Shown one piece after another: positions 6,858 to 15,769 of a stretch of 64,000 nucleotides of DNA; the first letter of the stretch is position 1, and each line of letters begins with the position of its first letter. The translations under genes were made by a program, and so were the position numbers. Source of the stretch: Chitinophagales bacterium (GTDB lineage: Bacteria; Bacteroidota; Bacteroidia; Chitinophagales; Chitinophagaceae); assembly GCA_015655125.1 (NCBI GenBank), contig JAATFP010000019.1:1-64000 (forward strand). Direction: 5' to 3'. The notes beneath the pieces are model-generated. The model worked only from the letters and a program-made list of their open reading frames with translations. It was not told where the DNA came from and made no database searches.

Positions 6858-9800
6858 CTACGCTTCCGATGCCAACGGATACCGCACAAAAAACGTCGTT
6901 CCATCTTCCGCTGATGTTTCGAAATAGATCGTTCCGTTCGATTGCTCCACGATCCTTCTGCACATCGCGAGTCCCAATCCCGTTCCGGAAGATTTGGTGG
7001 TGAAGTTTGGCGTAAATATTTTCGATTGCATGGCCGGATCGATGCCCGAGCCGTTGTCTTTTATTTTTATCAAAACACTGTTCTCATCCGGTTCTTCGCT
7101 GATGACGATGTGCGGCGTCTTATCATCACCTACTGCCTGTAACCCGTTCTGGATAAGGTTTGTAAGCAAACGGTTGATATGCGTTTTGTCGGCAAAAATA
7201 TAAACAGGGTCTTTCGGAATGATCCATTCAAAAGAGGTATTGGTATTTCCTGTGTACAATTGCCGGATAGAACGAATAGATTCATTGAGATCTATGCGCA
7301 TCATCTTTGCATTTTCAATATTTGCAAACTGGCTGAATTCATTGGCTATATTGCTCAGGTGGTCTATCTGCTCCACCAAAGTATTCGCCACCTTTTCCGA
7401 AAGCTCTTTCACATTCGGTGCATTATTTTCAATCGACTTTTGCAGGAACTGCATACTTAGTTTCATCGGAGTAAGCGGATTTTTTATTTCATGCGCCACC
7501 TGCCGCGCCATTTCGCGCCATGCACCTTCCCTTTCCGTTTTGGCCAGGGCCTGCGCACTTTCATCCAGCTTATTTACCATCTTATTGTATTCGTTCACCA
7601 GGTCGCCTATTTCATCACTGCGGTGCCACTCTATGGGTTCATTGTGCGTTCCCAGATTTATTTTCTTCATCTTCTCACCTATCAGCGAAAACGTGTTTGT
7701 GATGCGATTAGTAATAAAAAGCGCAACGATACCTGCAATCAAAAATATGAATGCATTGAGATTGATGATCGTTACGAGGAAGTTTGATATCTCGTCGCGC
7801 AACTTACTTTGCGATGTAAAATAAGGTACATTCAGATAGGCATATGTAACTCCTGCAGAATCCACCACCGGCACATAGCTACTTAAAAATTCCAATTTAC
7901 CAATATGTTCTTTTTGAAAGAACTGTACTTCTTTTTGATTACTCAAATGGAAAAATGCCTCCGGTTCCATCTTTTTACTCACGATGCCTTTAATGTACGG
8001 CAAGGGTAAAGAAGATACGCGCAGGTCGCCATTTGTGGTATAGAGATTTACATCCACGCCATGGATTTCAGAAATACGGTTAATATTATTTTCGATCGTT
8101 TGCTGATTACTTTGCTCGCTCATTTGTACCGTATCGCTTTTCAGCCAACCTGGTGAAAAAGAATTCTTCACTTCTTTTTCCATGATAGTGATGGTGCTAC
8201 TGAGTTTTTCCCGATTGTTACTTTCATAACGATTGATGAAAAATACGATCGTGGCGATACCAATGATGAAGAAAGACGCAACGCTGAAAAATATAATCGT
8301 TCCGTGGATCTGGTTGCGGATACTCAATTGCCAATTACTGGTGATAACACTCCATTTAAAGCGCGAGCCGATGATCACATTTAACAACCACGCAAATGCT
8401 GTGAGCATCAGGAACGAGCAGAACAGGTAAGAAAACAAAGTGAGCGATTCGATGGAAAGGCTGTTCTCCTTAGCTATCACCACATATTTACCACCACCCG
8501 CATTGTACCACATTTCGCTGTGGTTATTGCGGTTGATCATCAGGTATTTGCTGTTTGGATAATATTTTTCTTCGTATCGCGTAGCGAAAGGATAATCGTT
8601 GTGACTTCCCACGAGCCGGCCATTGTCGTAAATAGCAAATGCATAAGTGGAAGAATTTTCGATGGCATTGTTGTGGCCCTTGCTAAAAAGCTCGGGCGAC
8701 AGCGCTTCGTTTTTTGCATATTTCGGACTTACCAGGATAAAAATATATCCGATCAGTGCGCGACTGGTATCAACGATCGTTTTCTTTGTGATGTAATTGA
8801 ATTTATCGTATCCCTCATCATAATAAAACAAACCCTGTATGCCCGTTGGCTTTGCCTGCGTGTTGAGGATCGTATTAAGGTCGTTGAAATTGTTATTGTC
8901 TATGTTAAACAATGGTTGTTCCTTTTCATTGAAACTGAATATCCGTGTATCGTATTTATCAGTGTAACCGGAAAAATTATTGTTTACTAAACTGTCTTTA
9001 AAAAAATGATTGGATATTTCATCATGTAACCGGTAAAAATTATTGGCGAGAAAATCTGCACGAAAGTCTGTCAACATAGTATTGATAAGCGTTTCACTGG
9101 TTGGATTGGACTTACTCACTAATATTTCTGCGTAATGTTGTCGATTGCGGATTTCTTTGTTACTATTTTCCTTGATGATGATAGCGGAAATGGAAACTGA
9201 GAAAAAGAATATCCAGAATACCAGCCTTGATGTAACAACCCGTGAAGCAATCAAATAAAAATGATCCGAATTGAGCAGGAAAAGGAAGATAAGCAGCCAT
9301 GCAAGCACAAAAAATTCGAAGTCACCTGTAATATTGCCAATGCGGAAACTAAGAATGAAAAAGCCAATGACGATCGTTGCCAGGAAAAACGTTAGCATTA
9401 ACCTTTTGTAATGCATTTTCAGCAAAAACAGAATGATCTGGCACAGAAAGAAATAACCAATAGCGATGCAACTGAGCGCTACGAAGCTGATAGCCGTATA
9501 GATATTCAGCGAAAAGAAATTGATCACATCAAATGATATCTGCGAATCGGCGATGATGGAGCGAATGATACTGCTTCCCGTGAAGGTAGTAAGCAGGATA
9601 ACGAAAACCCCTGCAACAAGCGCGATCCATTTGATACGTTCATTTTTAAAACTGAAGCGAAGGTTTCGCTCCTGCAAATGAAAGCGGACAAACAAAATGA
9701 ACCAAAGAAACAGTCCGGCATTGATGAGCAGATCGCCAAGCGATTTTAAAATATAATCAGATCCGTAGATAGCCGGATTAAATAGTTCAAACTGCCGGAA

Positions 9801-10613
9801 ATTAAGCGGAACGGGCAATGTATAGCTGATAAGCCGTAATACTAACATGCCCAAAAAAAGAAAGGCAAAGCCGTAGATAAACCTTGTTTTTTGAATGATA
9901 TAGGAGGCCAATATGTGCAGGAAAATAAGAATGAACATCACTCCAAAAACGCGGCACCAAATGGAAAGTTCATTATTCTTGAAATTTTTTCCATTATAAA
10001 TCTGTTTTAAATGAAAGAGTGTTGTGCCATCGGAAGACTTTATATTACCTTCCCTTGCAACGCCGGATTCCACTTCATATTTGTTGTTGCTCCGGTGATC
10101 GTTGACGAAATTATTTTCAAGATAATCGTTTGTAACGATGTAGTTCCATTTTATGGGAATGAGGGCTATGGCTACGGCTCCTGTTTTGTAAACTTTGTTC
10201 CATACATAAAAGCCATTCGACAACTTTGCAAAACCCGATGCAGCCGGCGATTGCAACATTACACTATCCGGCAACACATATTGCGTGTTCCAATTGCTGA
10301 GCTCATAAGCACCATCGCTGTTTTTTTTGTAAAAGAATAAAAAATAATCCAGCGACGTAAATTCATGAAGTTCTTCCTCCGTATTCTTTTGGGCAATAAA
10401 TTTACCGACGAAGACAGAATCGCCGATCACCTGCTGAAATTCCTTTTCTTTTTGATGAATATATTCGTTGAGGCGTTTCGCCTCTGTATTCATATCATAA
10501 TTGGCCGACCAATAATTATCGCTGATAAACGAGATGGTAAATAACAATGCCGCTACCAGTAATAGATACAGGTTGTCTTTGAAGAAACGAGAAAAATTGA
10601 TTTGAGCACGCAA
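6858..10613 (-). CDS. Multi-pass membrane sensor histidine kinase, NtrY-like
   Basis: A 1,251-residue sensor kinase. About a dozen hydrophobic segments are seen: nine or so in the N-terminal half, then an extracytoplasmic region, then three near the HAMP domain. The C-terminus has the full catalytic core: H-box VAHEIKNPLTP (phospho-accepting His near residue 1041), N-box NLIQNG, and the G boxes DNGSGI and GTGLGLAMCRRIVEQ. The HEIKNPLTP form and HAMP-to-kinase spacing resemble NtrY. No response regulator is adjacent. I chose the TTG at 10613, because the next in-frame start upstream lies within a palindromic repeat (10675-10718) and would add about 31 repeat-derived residues. Confidence 0.88.
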   Translation of the reverse strand: MRAQINFSRFFKDNLYLLLVAALLFTISFISDNYWSANYDMNTEAKRLNEYIHQKEKEFQQVIGDSVFVGKFIAQKNTEEELHEFTSLDYFLFFYKKNSDGAYELSNWNTQYVLPDSVMLQSPAASGFAKLSNGFYVWNKVYKTGAVAIALIPIKWNYIVTNDYLENNFVNDHRSNNKYEVESGVAREGNIKSSDGTTLFHLKQIYNGKNFKNNELSIWCRVFGVMFILIFLHILASYIIQKTRFIYGFAFLFLGMLVLRLISYTLPVPLNFRQFELFNPAIYGSDYILKSLGDLLINAGLFLWFILFVRFHLQERNLRFSFKNERIKWIALVAGVFVILLTTFTGSSIIRSIIADSQISFDVINFFSLNIYTAISFVALSCIAIGYFFLCQIILFLLKMHYKRLMLTFFLATIVIGFFILSFRIGNITGDFEFFVLAWLLIFLFLLNSDHFYLIASRVVTSRLVFWIFFFSVSISAIIIKENSNKEIRNRQHYAEILVSKSNPTSETLINTMLTDFRADFLANNFYRLHDEISNHFFKDSLVNNNFSGYTDKYDTRIFSFNEKEQPLFNIDNNNFNDLNTILNTQAKPTGIQGLFYYDEGYDKFNYITKKTIVDTSRALIGYIFILVSPKYAKNEALSPELFSKGHNNAIENSSTYAFAIYDNGRLVGSHNDYPFATRYEEKYYPNSKYLMINRNNHSEMWYNAGGGKYVVIAKENSLSIESLTLFSYLFCSFLMLTAFAWLLNVIIGSRFKWSVITSNWQLSIRNQIHGTIIFFSVASFFIIGIATIVFFINRYESNNREKLSSTITIMEKEVKNSFSPGWLKSDTVQMSEQSNQQTIENNINRISEIHGVDVNLYTTNGDLRVSSLPLPYIKGIVSKKMEPEAFFHLSNQKEVQFFQKEHIGKLEFLSSYVPVVDSAGVTYAYLNVPYFTSQSKLRDEISNFLVTIINLNAFIFLIAGIVALFITNRITNTFSLIGEKMKKINLGTHNEPIEWHRSDEIGDLVNEYNKMVNKLDESAQALAKTEREGAWREMARQVAHEIKNPLTPMKLSMQFLQKSIENNAPNVKELSEKVANTLVEQIDHLSNIANEFSQFANIENAKMMRIDLNESIRSIRQLYTGNTNTSFEWIIPKDPVYIFADKTHINRLLTNLIQNGLQAVGDDKTPHIVISEEPDENSVLIKIKDNGSGIDPAMQSKIFTPNFTTKSSGTGLGLAMCRRIVEQSNGTIYFETSAEDGTTFFVRYPLASEA

Positions 10614-10620
10614 AATGTTT

Positions 10621-10777
10621 GATGTATATCTATGATGTGGATCTATGATGTATCTTCTACGCTTCTTTTGCCCTGTCAGCCTGAGCTTGTCGAAGGCCTT
10701 CGACAAGCTCAGGCTGACGTTTTTAGATTATTGGCACATTATAAAATTCGTAGTAAATCATACATCGCAGATCATGG
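10621..10777. repeat. Heptad arrays flanking a perfect 44-bp TGAGCTTGTCGAAG palindrome
   Basis: The centre, 10675-10718, is a perfect palindrome with 22-bp arms and no loop, containing CCTGAGCTTGTCGAAGG. On its left 10621-10654 reads GATGTAT ATCTATG ATGTGG ATCTATG ATGTATC. On its right 10757-10777 carries the inverted sense (ATCA words spaced 7 bp). The mazG stop follows at 10779. The palindrome belongs to a family also seen whole at 21125-21186 and as half-sites at 27799-27821 and 41804-41827. Confidence 0.85.
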
Positions 10778-10778
10778 A

Positions 10779-11552
10779 TTAGGTGATTGATTCTTTTTTG
10801 ATCCGGTTCCACAGTGCGTCCATTTCTTCCAGCGACATATCGTGTAAATATTTATTTTCTTTTTGAGCGGCTGCTTCCATGCGGGTAAATCTGCTGATGA
10901 ATTTCTTGTTTGTCCGTTCCAGCGCGCTGTCGGCATCTACCTGCAAAAATCTTGCAAAATTTACGAGCGAGAAAAAAACATCGCCCATTTCATCTTCCAT
11001 CTTATCCAACTCACCGGATTTAACGGCCTCCTGCAGTTCACCAATTTCCTCTTCCACCTTTGCCCATACCTGCAGCGTATTGTCCCACTCAAACCCTACC
11101 TGTTTCGATTTTTCCTGGAGCCGGATAGCTTTTACCATCGACGGCAAAGACTTGGGAACGCCACCCAATACAGACTTCTTACCTTCTTTGAGTTTTATTT
11201 TCTCCCAGTTTTGCTTAACGTCTTCTTCATCTTTCACTACTACGTCACCATAAATATGCGGGTGCCTTATAATAAGTTTTTCACAAACACCATCGATCAC
11301 TTCGTCCAATGTAAACTGATTTTGCTCCGCGCCGATCTTTGCATAAAAAACGATGTGCAGCAACAGGTCTCCCAACTCTTCCTTTATGCCTTTCCAGTCA
11401 TTTTCCGTAATGGCATCTGCCAGCTCGTATGTTTCTTCAATCGTCAGATGACGCAGGGTATCGATGGTCTGCTTTTTATCCCACGGACATTTCTCCCGCA
11501 GTTCATCCATTATTTTTATGAGCCTGAGAAATTGATCGGACGTTGCTTGCAT
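10779..11552 (-). CDS. mazG: Nucleoside triphosphate pyrophosphohydrolase MazG
   Basis: Hydrolyses (d)NTPs to NMP and pyrophosphate, a house-cleaning activity that also affects the alarmone response. The 257 residues contain two MazG repeats. Each shows the metal-binding ExxE...ExxD pattern: EETYELADAI with EELGDLLLH in the first, EEEIGELQEA with EDEMGDVFF in the second. The N-terminal CPWDKKQT is a family signature. It begins 4 bp after the stop of the DUF3667 gene, so the two are probably co-transcribed. Confidence 0.96.
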   Translation of the reverse strand: MQATSDQFLRLIKIMDELREKCPWDKKQTIDTLRHLTIEETYELADAITENDWKGIKEELGDLLLHIVFYAKIGAEQNQFTLDEVIDGVCEKLIIRHPHIYGDVVVKDEEDVKQNWEKIKLKEGKKSVLGGVPKSLPSMVKAIRLQEKSKQVGFEWDNTLQVWAKVEEEIGELQEAVKSGELDKMEDEMGDVFFSLVNFARFLQVDADSALERTNKKFISRFTRMEAAAQKENKYLHDMSLEEMDALWNRIKKESIT

Positions 11553-11556
11553 AAAT

Positions 11557-12732
11557 TTATAATTTTAAAAAAGAGAACACCAGGAAAATAAAGAATAGCA
11601 GAATTACAATGAAAGTAAGATAAATATTGAGCAGGAAAAATTTAAGGAAAGTTTTTACCCGCCCCTGGCCATAAAAGTTCCGCATCGCTTTATAAGCATA
11701 ATAAAACATCCATATATATATAAACCCGATGAGATAACCGATCCATCCCCACGAATAGTGACCCTCCAATATATTAAGTCCGATGATGGCCAGCAAAGCA
11801 ATAAATACAAAAATATACAGGTGAATGCTGAAGATAGCGTGACTTACATAATAGAAAGATTTGTGCCGGAAATAGATAAGTTTTAAAAACAACGCAAATA
11901 ACGGCAATGAAACGAACAACATCTGCGGAAAGCTATGTTGGAACGCCGACAGGATATCACTCTGCATTTTGTTACTATCGCCACCATATTTAGCGTTCAA
12001 TTCTATCTTCCGGTAATTTAACTTTTGCATCACCCACCCATCGCTCGCCTTGCCGGATGCCAATGCAGAATCGTATTGTTCCTTGCTGCGATAACTTCCG
12101 ATACCTGTAAAAACCTGTGTACTATCGATGTATGAAACGGCCTCCTCCTTTGTTAATTTCCTGTCCTCATCCAGGTCGTTTACAAATTTGTTGAAATCCG
12201 ACGTATCCATCAACTGAATAATTTTTGATGTTAAAAGCCTGTAAGATATCTCCGACCTTGCCGAGGTACTATCAAGATATTTTTTAAACTGTGGCCTCGT
12301 AAATTTTCTTGTGCTGTCAATATTTCTTATTACATGCACAAAAGTGCTGCTGTCCATATTATTCACTAACGAGGAAGTGGCCGAGCTAAACTGGTTGTTG
12401 AGAAGCTTTTTGTCGAAATGGTAAACAGAAAAAAATATCAGAAAAAAAATGAATGAAGTAAAAACATACATCCGCACGGGATTAAGATAGCTTGCACGAC
12501 GACCCACCTTATATTCATGTGATAAGAAACCGGGCTTGAAGATGAGGTATTTAAGACTGCTAAAAAATTTTCCGTCAAAATGCGTGATATCGTTGAAAAA
12601 ATGCGTGACCAGGTGCCACGCAGATTCCGCCGGTTCGATATTTTCCTGCCCGCAGACACTGCAATATTTTCCACTCACTTCGGCATTACAATTCAGGCAG
12701 TTCTTCTCTTTGCGCTCTTTTAAATGACTCAA
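11557..12732 (-). CDS. DUF3667-type zinc-ribbon membrane protein
   Basis: Unknown function. The N-terminus has two CxxC knuckles (CLNC and CSVC, about residues 13-31) typical of a zinc ribbon. It is followed by the conserved stretch LKYLIFKPGFLSHEY and RRASYLNPVRMY seen in DUF3667 proteins. Hydrophobic segments occur at about residues 90-110 and as three or four helices from residue 270 to the end. The central region of about 160 residues is charged and probably exposed. The start is TTG at 12732, since no ATG exists before the zinc ribbon in this frame. It is coupled to mazG by a 4-bp gap. Confidence 0.75.
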   Translation of the reverse strand: MSHLKERKEKNCLNCNAEVSGKYCSVCGQENIEPAESAWHLVTHFFNDITHFDGKFFSSLKYLIFKPGFLSHEYKVGRRASYLNPVRMYVFTSFIFFLIFFSVYHFDKKLLNNQFSSATSSLVNNMDSSTFVHVIRNIDSTRKFTRPQFKKYLDSTSARSEISYRLLTSKIIQLMDTSDFNKFVNDLDEDRKLTKEEAVSYIDSTQVFTGIGSYRSKEQYDSALASGKASDGWVMQKLNYRKIELNAKYGGDSNKMQSDILSAFQHSFPQMLFVSLPLFALFLKLIYFRHKSFYYVSHAIFSIHLYIFVFIALLAIIGLNILEGHYSWGWIGYLIGFIYIWMFYYAYKAMRNFYGQGRVKTFLKFFLLNIYLTFIVILLFFIFLVFSFLKL

Positions 12733-12829
12733 GGATGATTTTTTTGTTAAAAATAATAAAGTTTGTCGGCATGCGGTAACTTAACATGGGTTTAGCTTGC
12801 TAACTTAGCAACTTCTTATTCTAAAAAAT

Positions 12830-13663
12830 ATGATTAAAAAAATATCGCTGTTTGCGTTTCTGATCGCGTTTTTTCACACAGCTTCATTTGCTCAATATTA
12901 TTACAAGGATATTTTGAGTAATGCAGACCTGCTCAAAACCATGGCGCTTTACAAAGAAAATAAAGTGCGTAGCGTTGCCATCAAAAGTTTTGAAGATGAT
13001 GGCGAAGCAAGTGACGGTTTCTTCTGCGAAAAAAAAATCTCGCGTGATTACAAAAAAGTGGAGTTGTTTACGAGGTCGAATATTTCGGCAAGTTCCGTTT
13101 TCACTTCCATTTTCAAGGATGATGGAAAGTTGCTGACGACGGTTGATAGCTCAGAAATAGCGATCACGAAGAACAGTTATTTTTATGATAGTAAAAACCG
13201 TATCCGGTCGATTCTTTCATCTGTACGCTCCCAGGATGACGATTTCACAAATGCAATTACGGAAGAACATATTTATACCTACAACGACCAGGATCAGCCG
13301 GTGAAGATGGTAAGGGTGAAAAACAACATCGACTCCATCGTTTTTCTTTTTGCAAACGACGAACGGAACATGGTTGCAATTGAAAAAGACACCAAAAGTG
13401 GCGCGAAATATTATTACTATTATGACGCAAAAGGAAGGCTGACAGACATTGTACAGGCCAACGACTTGCGTACCAACTTAAATCCCGATTACATTTTTGA
13501 ATACAACAGCGCCAGCCAGGTAACGCAAATGACGTCAACCGAAGAAGGCGGAAATGATTACTTTGTCTGGAAATACACGTACGACAATGGTTTGCGCGTC
13601 CGCGAAAAATGCTATACCAAAGAAAGGAAGTTGATGGGTAGCGTTGAGTATGAATACAAATAG
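12830..13663 (+). CDS. Secreted protein of unknown function with YD-like repeats
   Basis: I do not recognise the family. The 277 residues begin with a clear signal peptide (MIKKISLFAFLIAFFHTASFA, cleavage near residue 21). The mature part is rich in beta-type stretches with tyrosine-rich turns: YFYDSKNRIRSI, YTYNDQDQPVKM, YYYYDAKGRLTDI, FEYNSASQVTQM, WKYTYDNGLRVREK. These resemble degenerate RHS/YD repeats common in Bacteroidota exported proteins. It is monocistronic, ending at a strong bidirectional terminator. Confidence 0.75.
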   Translation: MIKKISLFAFLIAFFHTASFAQYYYKDILSNADLLKTMALYKENKVRSVAIKSFEDDGEASDGFFCEKKISRDYKKVELFTRSNISASSVFTSIFKDDGKLLTTVDSSEIAITKNSYFYDSKNRIRSILSSVRSQDDDFTNAITEEHIYTYNDQDQPVKMVRVKNNIDSIVFLFANDERNMVAIEKDTKSGAKYYYYYDAKGRLTDIVQANDLRTNLNPDYIFEYNSASQVTQMTSTEEGGNDYFVWKYTYDNGLRVREKCYTKERKLMGSVEYEYK

Positions 13664-13732
13664 TGAAAATCTTCACGGAGCGTTGTTAATCCCTTTCGAC
13701 GTAATCCTCCCTGACAGGATACCCGATATAAA

Positions 13733-13765
13733 AAAGCGCCTGAATTTATTATTCAGGCGCTTTAA
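13733..13765. terminator. Bidirectional terminator between converging genes
   Basis: A 13-bp perfect stem (AAAGCGCCTGAAT at 13733-13745, its complement at 13751-13763) has a 5-nt loop. It is flanked by A and T runs on both sides, so it can serve the secreted protein gene on its left and the OmpA-like gene on its right. Confidence 0.92.
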
Positions 13766-13816
13766 ATTTTAATCCTATTAAAAAATTGTACTCTTTAAAG
13801 ATTTCATCATTGATCC

Positions 13817-15142
13817 TTAGAAGTTACGAACCGTCATTTCCGTTCTCCTGTTCTTCGCACGCCCTGCGGCTGTTTTATTATCTGCGATTGGCTTGGTTTC
13901 ACCATAACCTGTCGATTTCAAACGGCTGGCGTCGATTCCTTTCGAAATAAGATAGTTTTTAACGGCACCAGCGCGGTTATCGGAAAGAACCTGGTTGCTT
14001 TCGTCGGAACCCTGAGAATCTGTGTGCCCATCGATGTCGATCATCAATGATTCGTCGGTTTTCAATAACGCAGCAACTGCATCCAGCGATTTGTTGGATT
14101 TTGCCAGCAATTTATAACTACCTGTTGCGAAGAATACATTTTTCGCAGCGAAGTTTATTTTTTCAATTACTTCTTTAGCAATTTCCGGGCAACCCTGGTT
14201 GCTTGCAGGCCCTGGACGGGAAGGACATTTATCTTCTTCGTCATTTACTCCGTCGCCATCAGTATCCGGGATAGGACAGCCTTGATAACGCGCGAAACCT
14301 TTTACAGCGGGACATTTATCATCTTCATCATTAATGCCATCGCCATCCGTATCCGGGATCGGGCAACCCTGGTATTTTGCCGGGCCGGCAACATCGGGGC
14401 ATTTGTCGTCGGCGTCTGCAATGCCGTCGCCATCGCGGTCGGGACAGCCCTGCAAAGAAGCTAGTCCTGCTATATCCGGGCATTTATCGTCGGCATCCAA
14501 AACGCCGTCACCATCGCGGTCGGTCACTACCGGAACCTCTACCGCTACGGGTACCTCGGCTTTAGGTTTGGCAAAACTCTTAGCGAAGCCGATGCTATAA
14601 TAAAAATGATATGCGGTCAATTCCGTTACCGGAACACGGTACTGCGCATTTGTAAGGATGAAGGCATCGTCAGCAATTTTAAATTGCAAACCAAGGCCAA
14701 GCGGTAAAAATGCACTGTAATAACCTTTATATTTTGCACCTCCAACACCAGCGGTGACGAAAGGAACAAAGAAATATTTATCACTCATCAACTTAATATT
14801 GGCTGTGGCTGCAGCTTCGAGCAATAAGAATTGTTTGGTATCCACCAACTTATCGGGCACAGGATAGGCCGTATAAGAACCTGTCAATGTTCCGGCAAAG
14901 TCAATATGGCTGCCAAGTCCCTGCAGGTAGCTTACGTACGCGCCGGGTGACATGCGGCTGGTTTTGGACCATTGTTTGTTTTTCAACACGTTTCCGAGTG
15001 TTGTTCTGCGAAGATCGGCGGCCGTCTGAAAATCAGTCAGCGAGAACCCGATGGCAAAAGAAGGTGCTTTTTTGTAATCATTTTGGGCAAAGGCGATCGT
15101 ACATCCGATCATGGTAAGAAAAGTAAGAATATACTTTTTCAT
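13817..15142 (-). CDS. OmpA-family outer membrane protein with thrombospondin type 3 calcium repeats
   Basis: Signal peptide (residues 1-19, ending FAQ), then an outer membrane beta-barrel-like region to about residue 195. Four thrombospondin type 3 units follow (D-x-DGDG-x-x-D-x-DDKCP, about residues 208-310), each of which should bind calcium. The C-terminal OmpA domain binds peptidoglycan and shows the motif DGHTDSQGS...NQVLSDNRA and RAKNRRTEM. The whole links outer membrane to cell wall. It is read towards the 13733 terminator. A TATTTTTG box (minus strand, plus-strand 15166-15173) precedes the ATG. Confidence 0.92.
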   Translation of the reverse strand: MKKYILTFLTMIGCTIAFAQNDYKKAPSFAIGFSLTDFQTAADLRRTTLGNVLKNKQWSKTSRMSPGAYVSYLQGLGSHIDFAGTLTGSYTAYPVPDKLVDTKQFLLLEAAATANIKLMSDKYFFVPFVTAGVGGAKYKGYYSAFLPLGLGLQFKIADDAFILTNAQYRVPVTELTAYHFYYSIGFAKSFAKPKAEVPVAVEVPVVTDRDGDGVLDADDKCPDIAGLASLQGCPDRDGDGIADADDKCPDVAGPAKYQGCPIPDTDGDGINDEDDKCPAVKGFARYQGCPIPDTDGDGVNDEEDKCPSRPGPASNQGCPEIAKEVIEKINFAAKNVFFATGSYKLLAKSNKSLDAVAALLKTDESLMIDIDGHTDSQGSDESNQVLSDNRAGAVKNYLISKGIDASRLKSTGYGETKPIADNKTAAGRAKNRRTEMTVRNF

Positions 15143-15165
15143 AATAGTCAGTTTTGTGAACGAAA

Positions 15166-15173
15166 CAAAAATA
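15166..15173 (-). promoter_or_regulatory. Promoter box TATTTTTG for the OmpA-like gene
   Basis: A perfect TAnnTTTG match on the minus strand lies 23 bp upstream of the ATG at 15142. No TTG is seen at the ideal -33 distance. Confidence 0.5.
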
Positions 15174-15257
15174 GCTGCTTAGTTTCACATATTGAAATAA
15201 ATTACGCACTTAATTACCGCATTTTGACGTTAAAAAGGCGTGTTGTATATAAAAAAA

Positions 15258-15692
15258 TCATTTAGCGATTTCCTTCTCCACTACTTCAATTTTTACTCTT
15301 GTAAGACCGGCTTTGATAAAACCAAGTTTCCCGGCGGCTTCTTTTGTAAGGTCGAGTAAACGGCTGGTTTTATTATGCAGCCGGTCATTAATCTTAACGA
15401 ACACTACTTTACCGTTTTTCAGGTTGGTTACTCTTACCAAAGTACCCAATCGTAGCATATTGCAGGCCGCAGTATATTTCGAATGATTAAAAATTTCTCC
15501 ACTGGCCGTTTTCCGGCCATGAAACCTGGCGGCATAGAAACTTGCCTGGCCATATAAAACAATGGTATTCTTTTGGGGCCTTTTTTGCTCCGCAACAGAA
15601 TCGGTGAAATTTCTCACAATGCCCGAAGCTTTAATTGCCGGAAAGACGTAAAGGAGAAGAAAGGTTAATATCATGCAGCGTAACAATTTCAT
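15258..15692 (-). CDS. RlpA-like septal ring / double-psi beta-barrel protein
   Basis: Secreted 144-residue protein with a signal peptide (MKLLRCMILTFLLLYVFPA) and one RlpA-like double-psi beta-barrel. Family landmarks are GQASFYAARFHGRKTASGE (about residues 47-65), TAACNMLRLGTLVRVTN and FVKINDRLHNKTSRLLDLT. RlpA proteins bind, and in some species cleave, glycan strands lacking peptide stems. The C-terminal SPOR domain of classical RlpA is absent. A start 16 codons upstream is possible, but the ATG at 15692 gives a proper signal peptide. Confidence 0.87.
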   Translation of the reverse strand: MKLLRCMILTFLLLYVFPAIKASGIVRNFTDSVAEQKRPQKNTIVLYGQASFYAARFHGRKTASGEIFNHSKYTAACNMLRLGTLVRVTNLKNGKVVFVKINDRLHNKTSRLLDLTKEAAGKLGFIKAGLTRVKIEVVEKEIAK

Positions 15693-15769
15693 AAAGTTGT
15701 TTTGAACGGTGAACTGATAATTGTTCAGTTTGTGAAACAATTACCTTTTAAGATGCCTTTCCATCAGGC

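Noticed and set aside
7219-7824. 201-residue frame opposite the histidine kinase
   Set aside because: Shadow frame over the kinase catalytic core, which is clearly the real gene.
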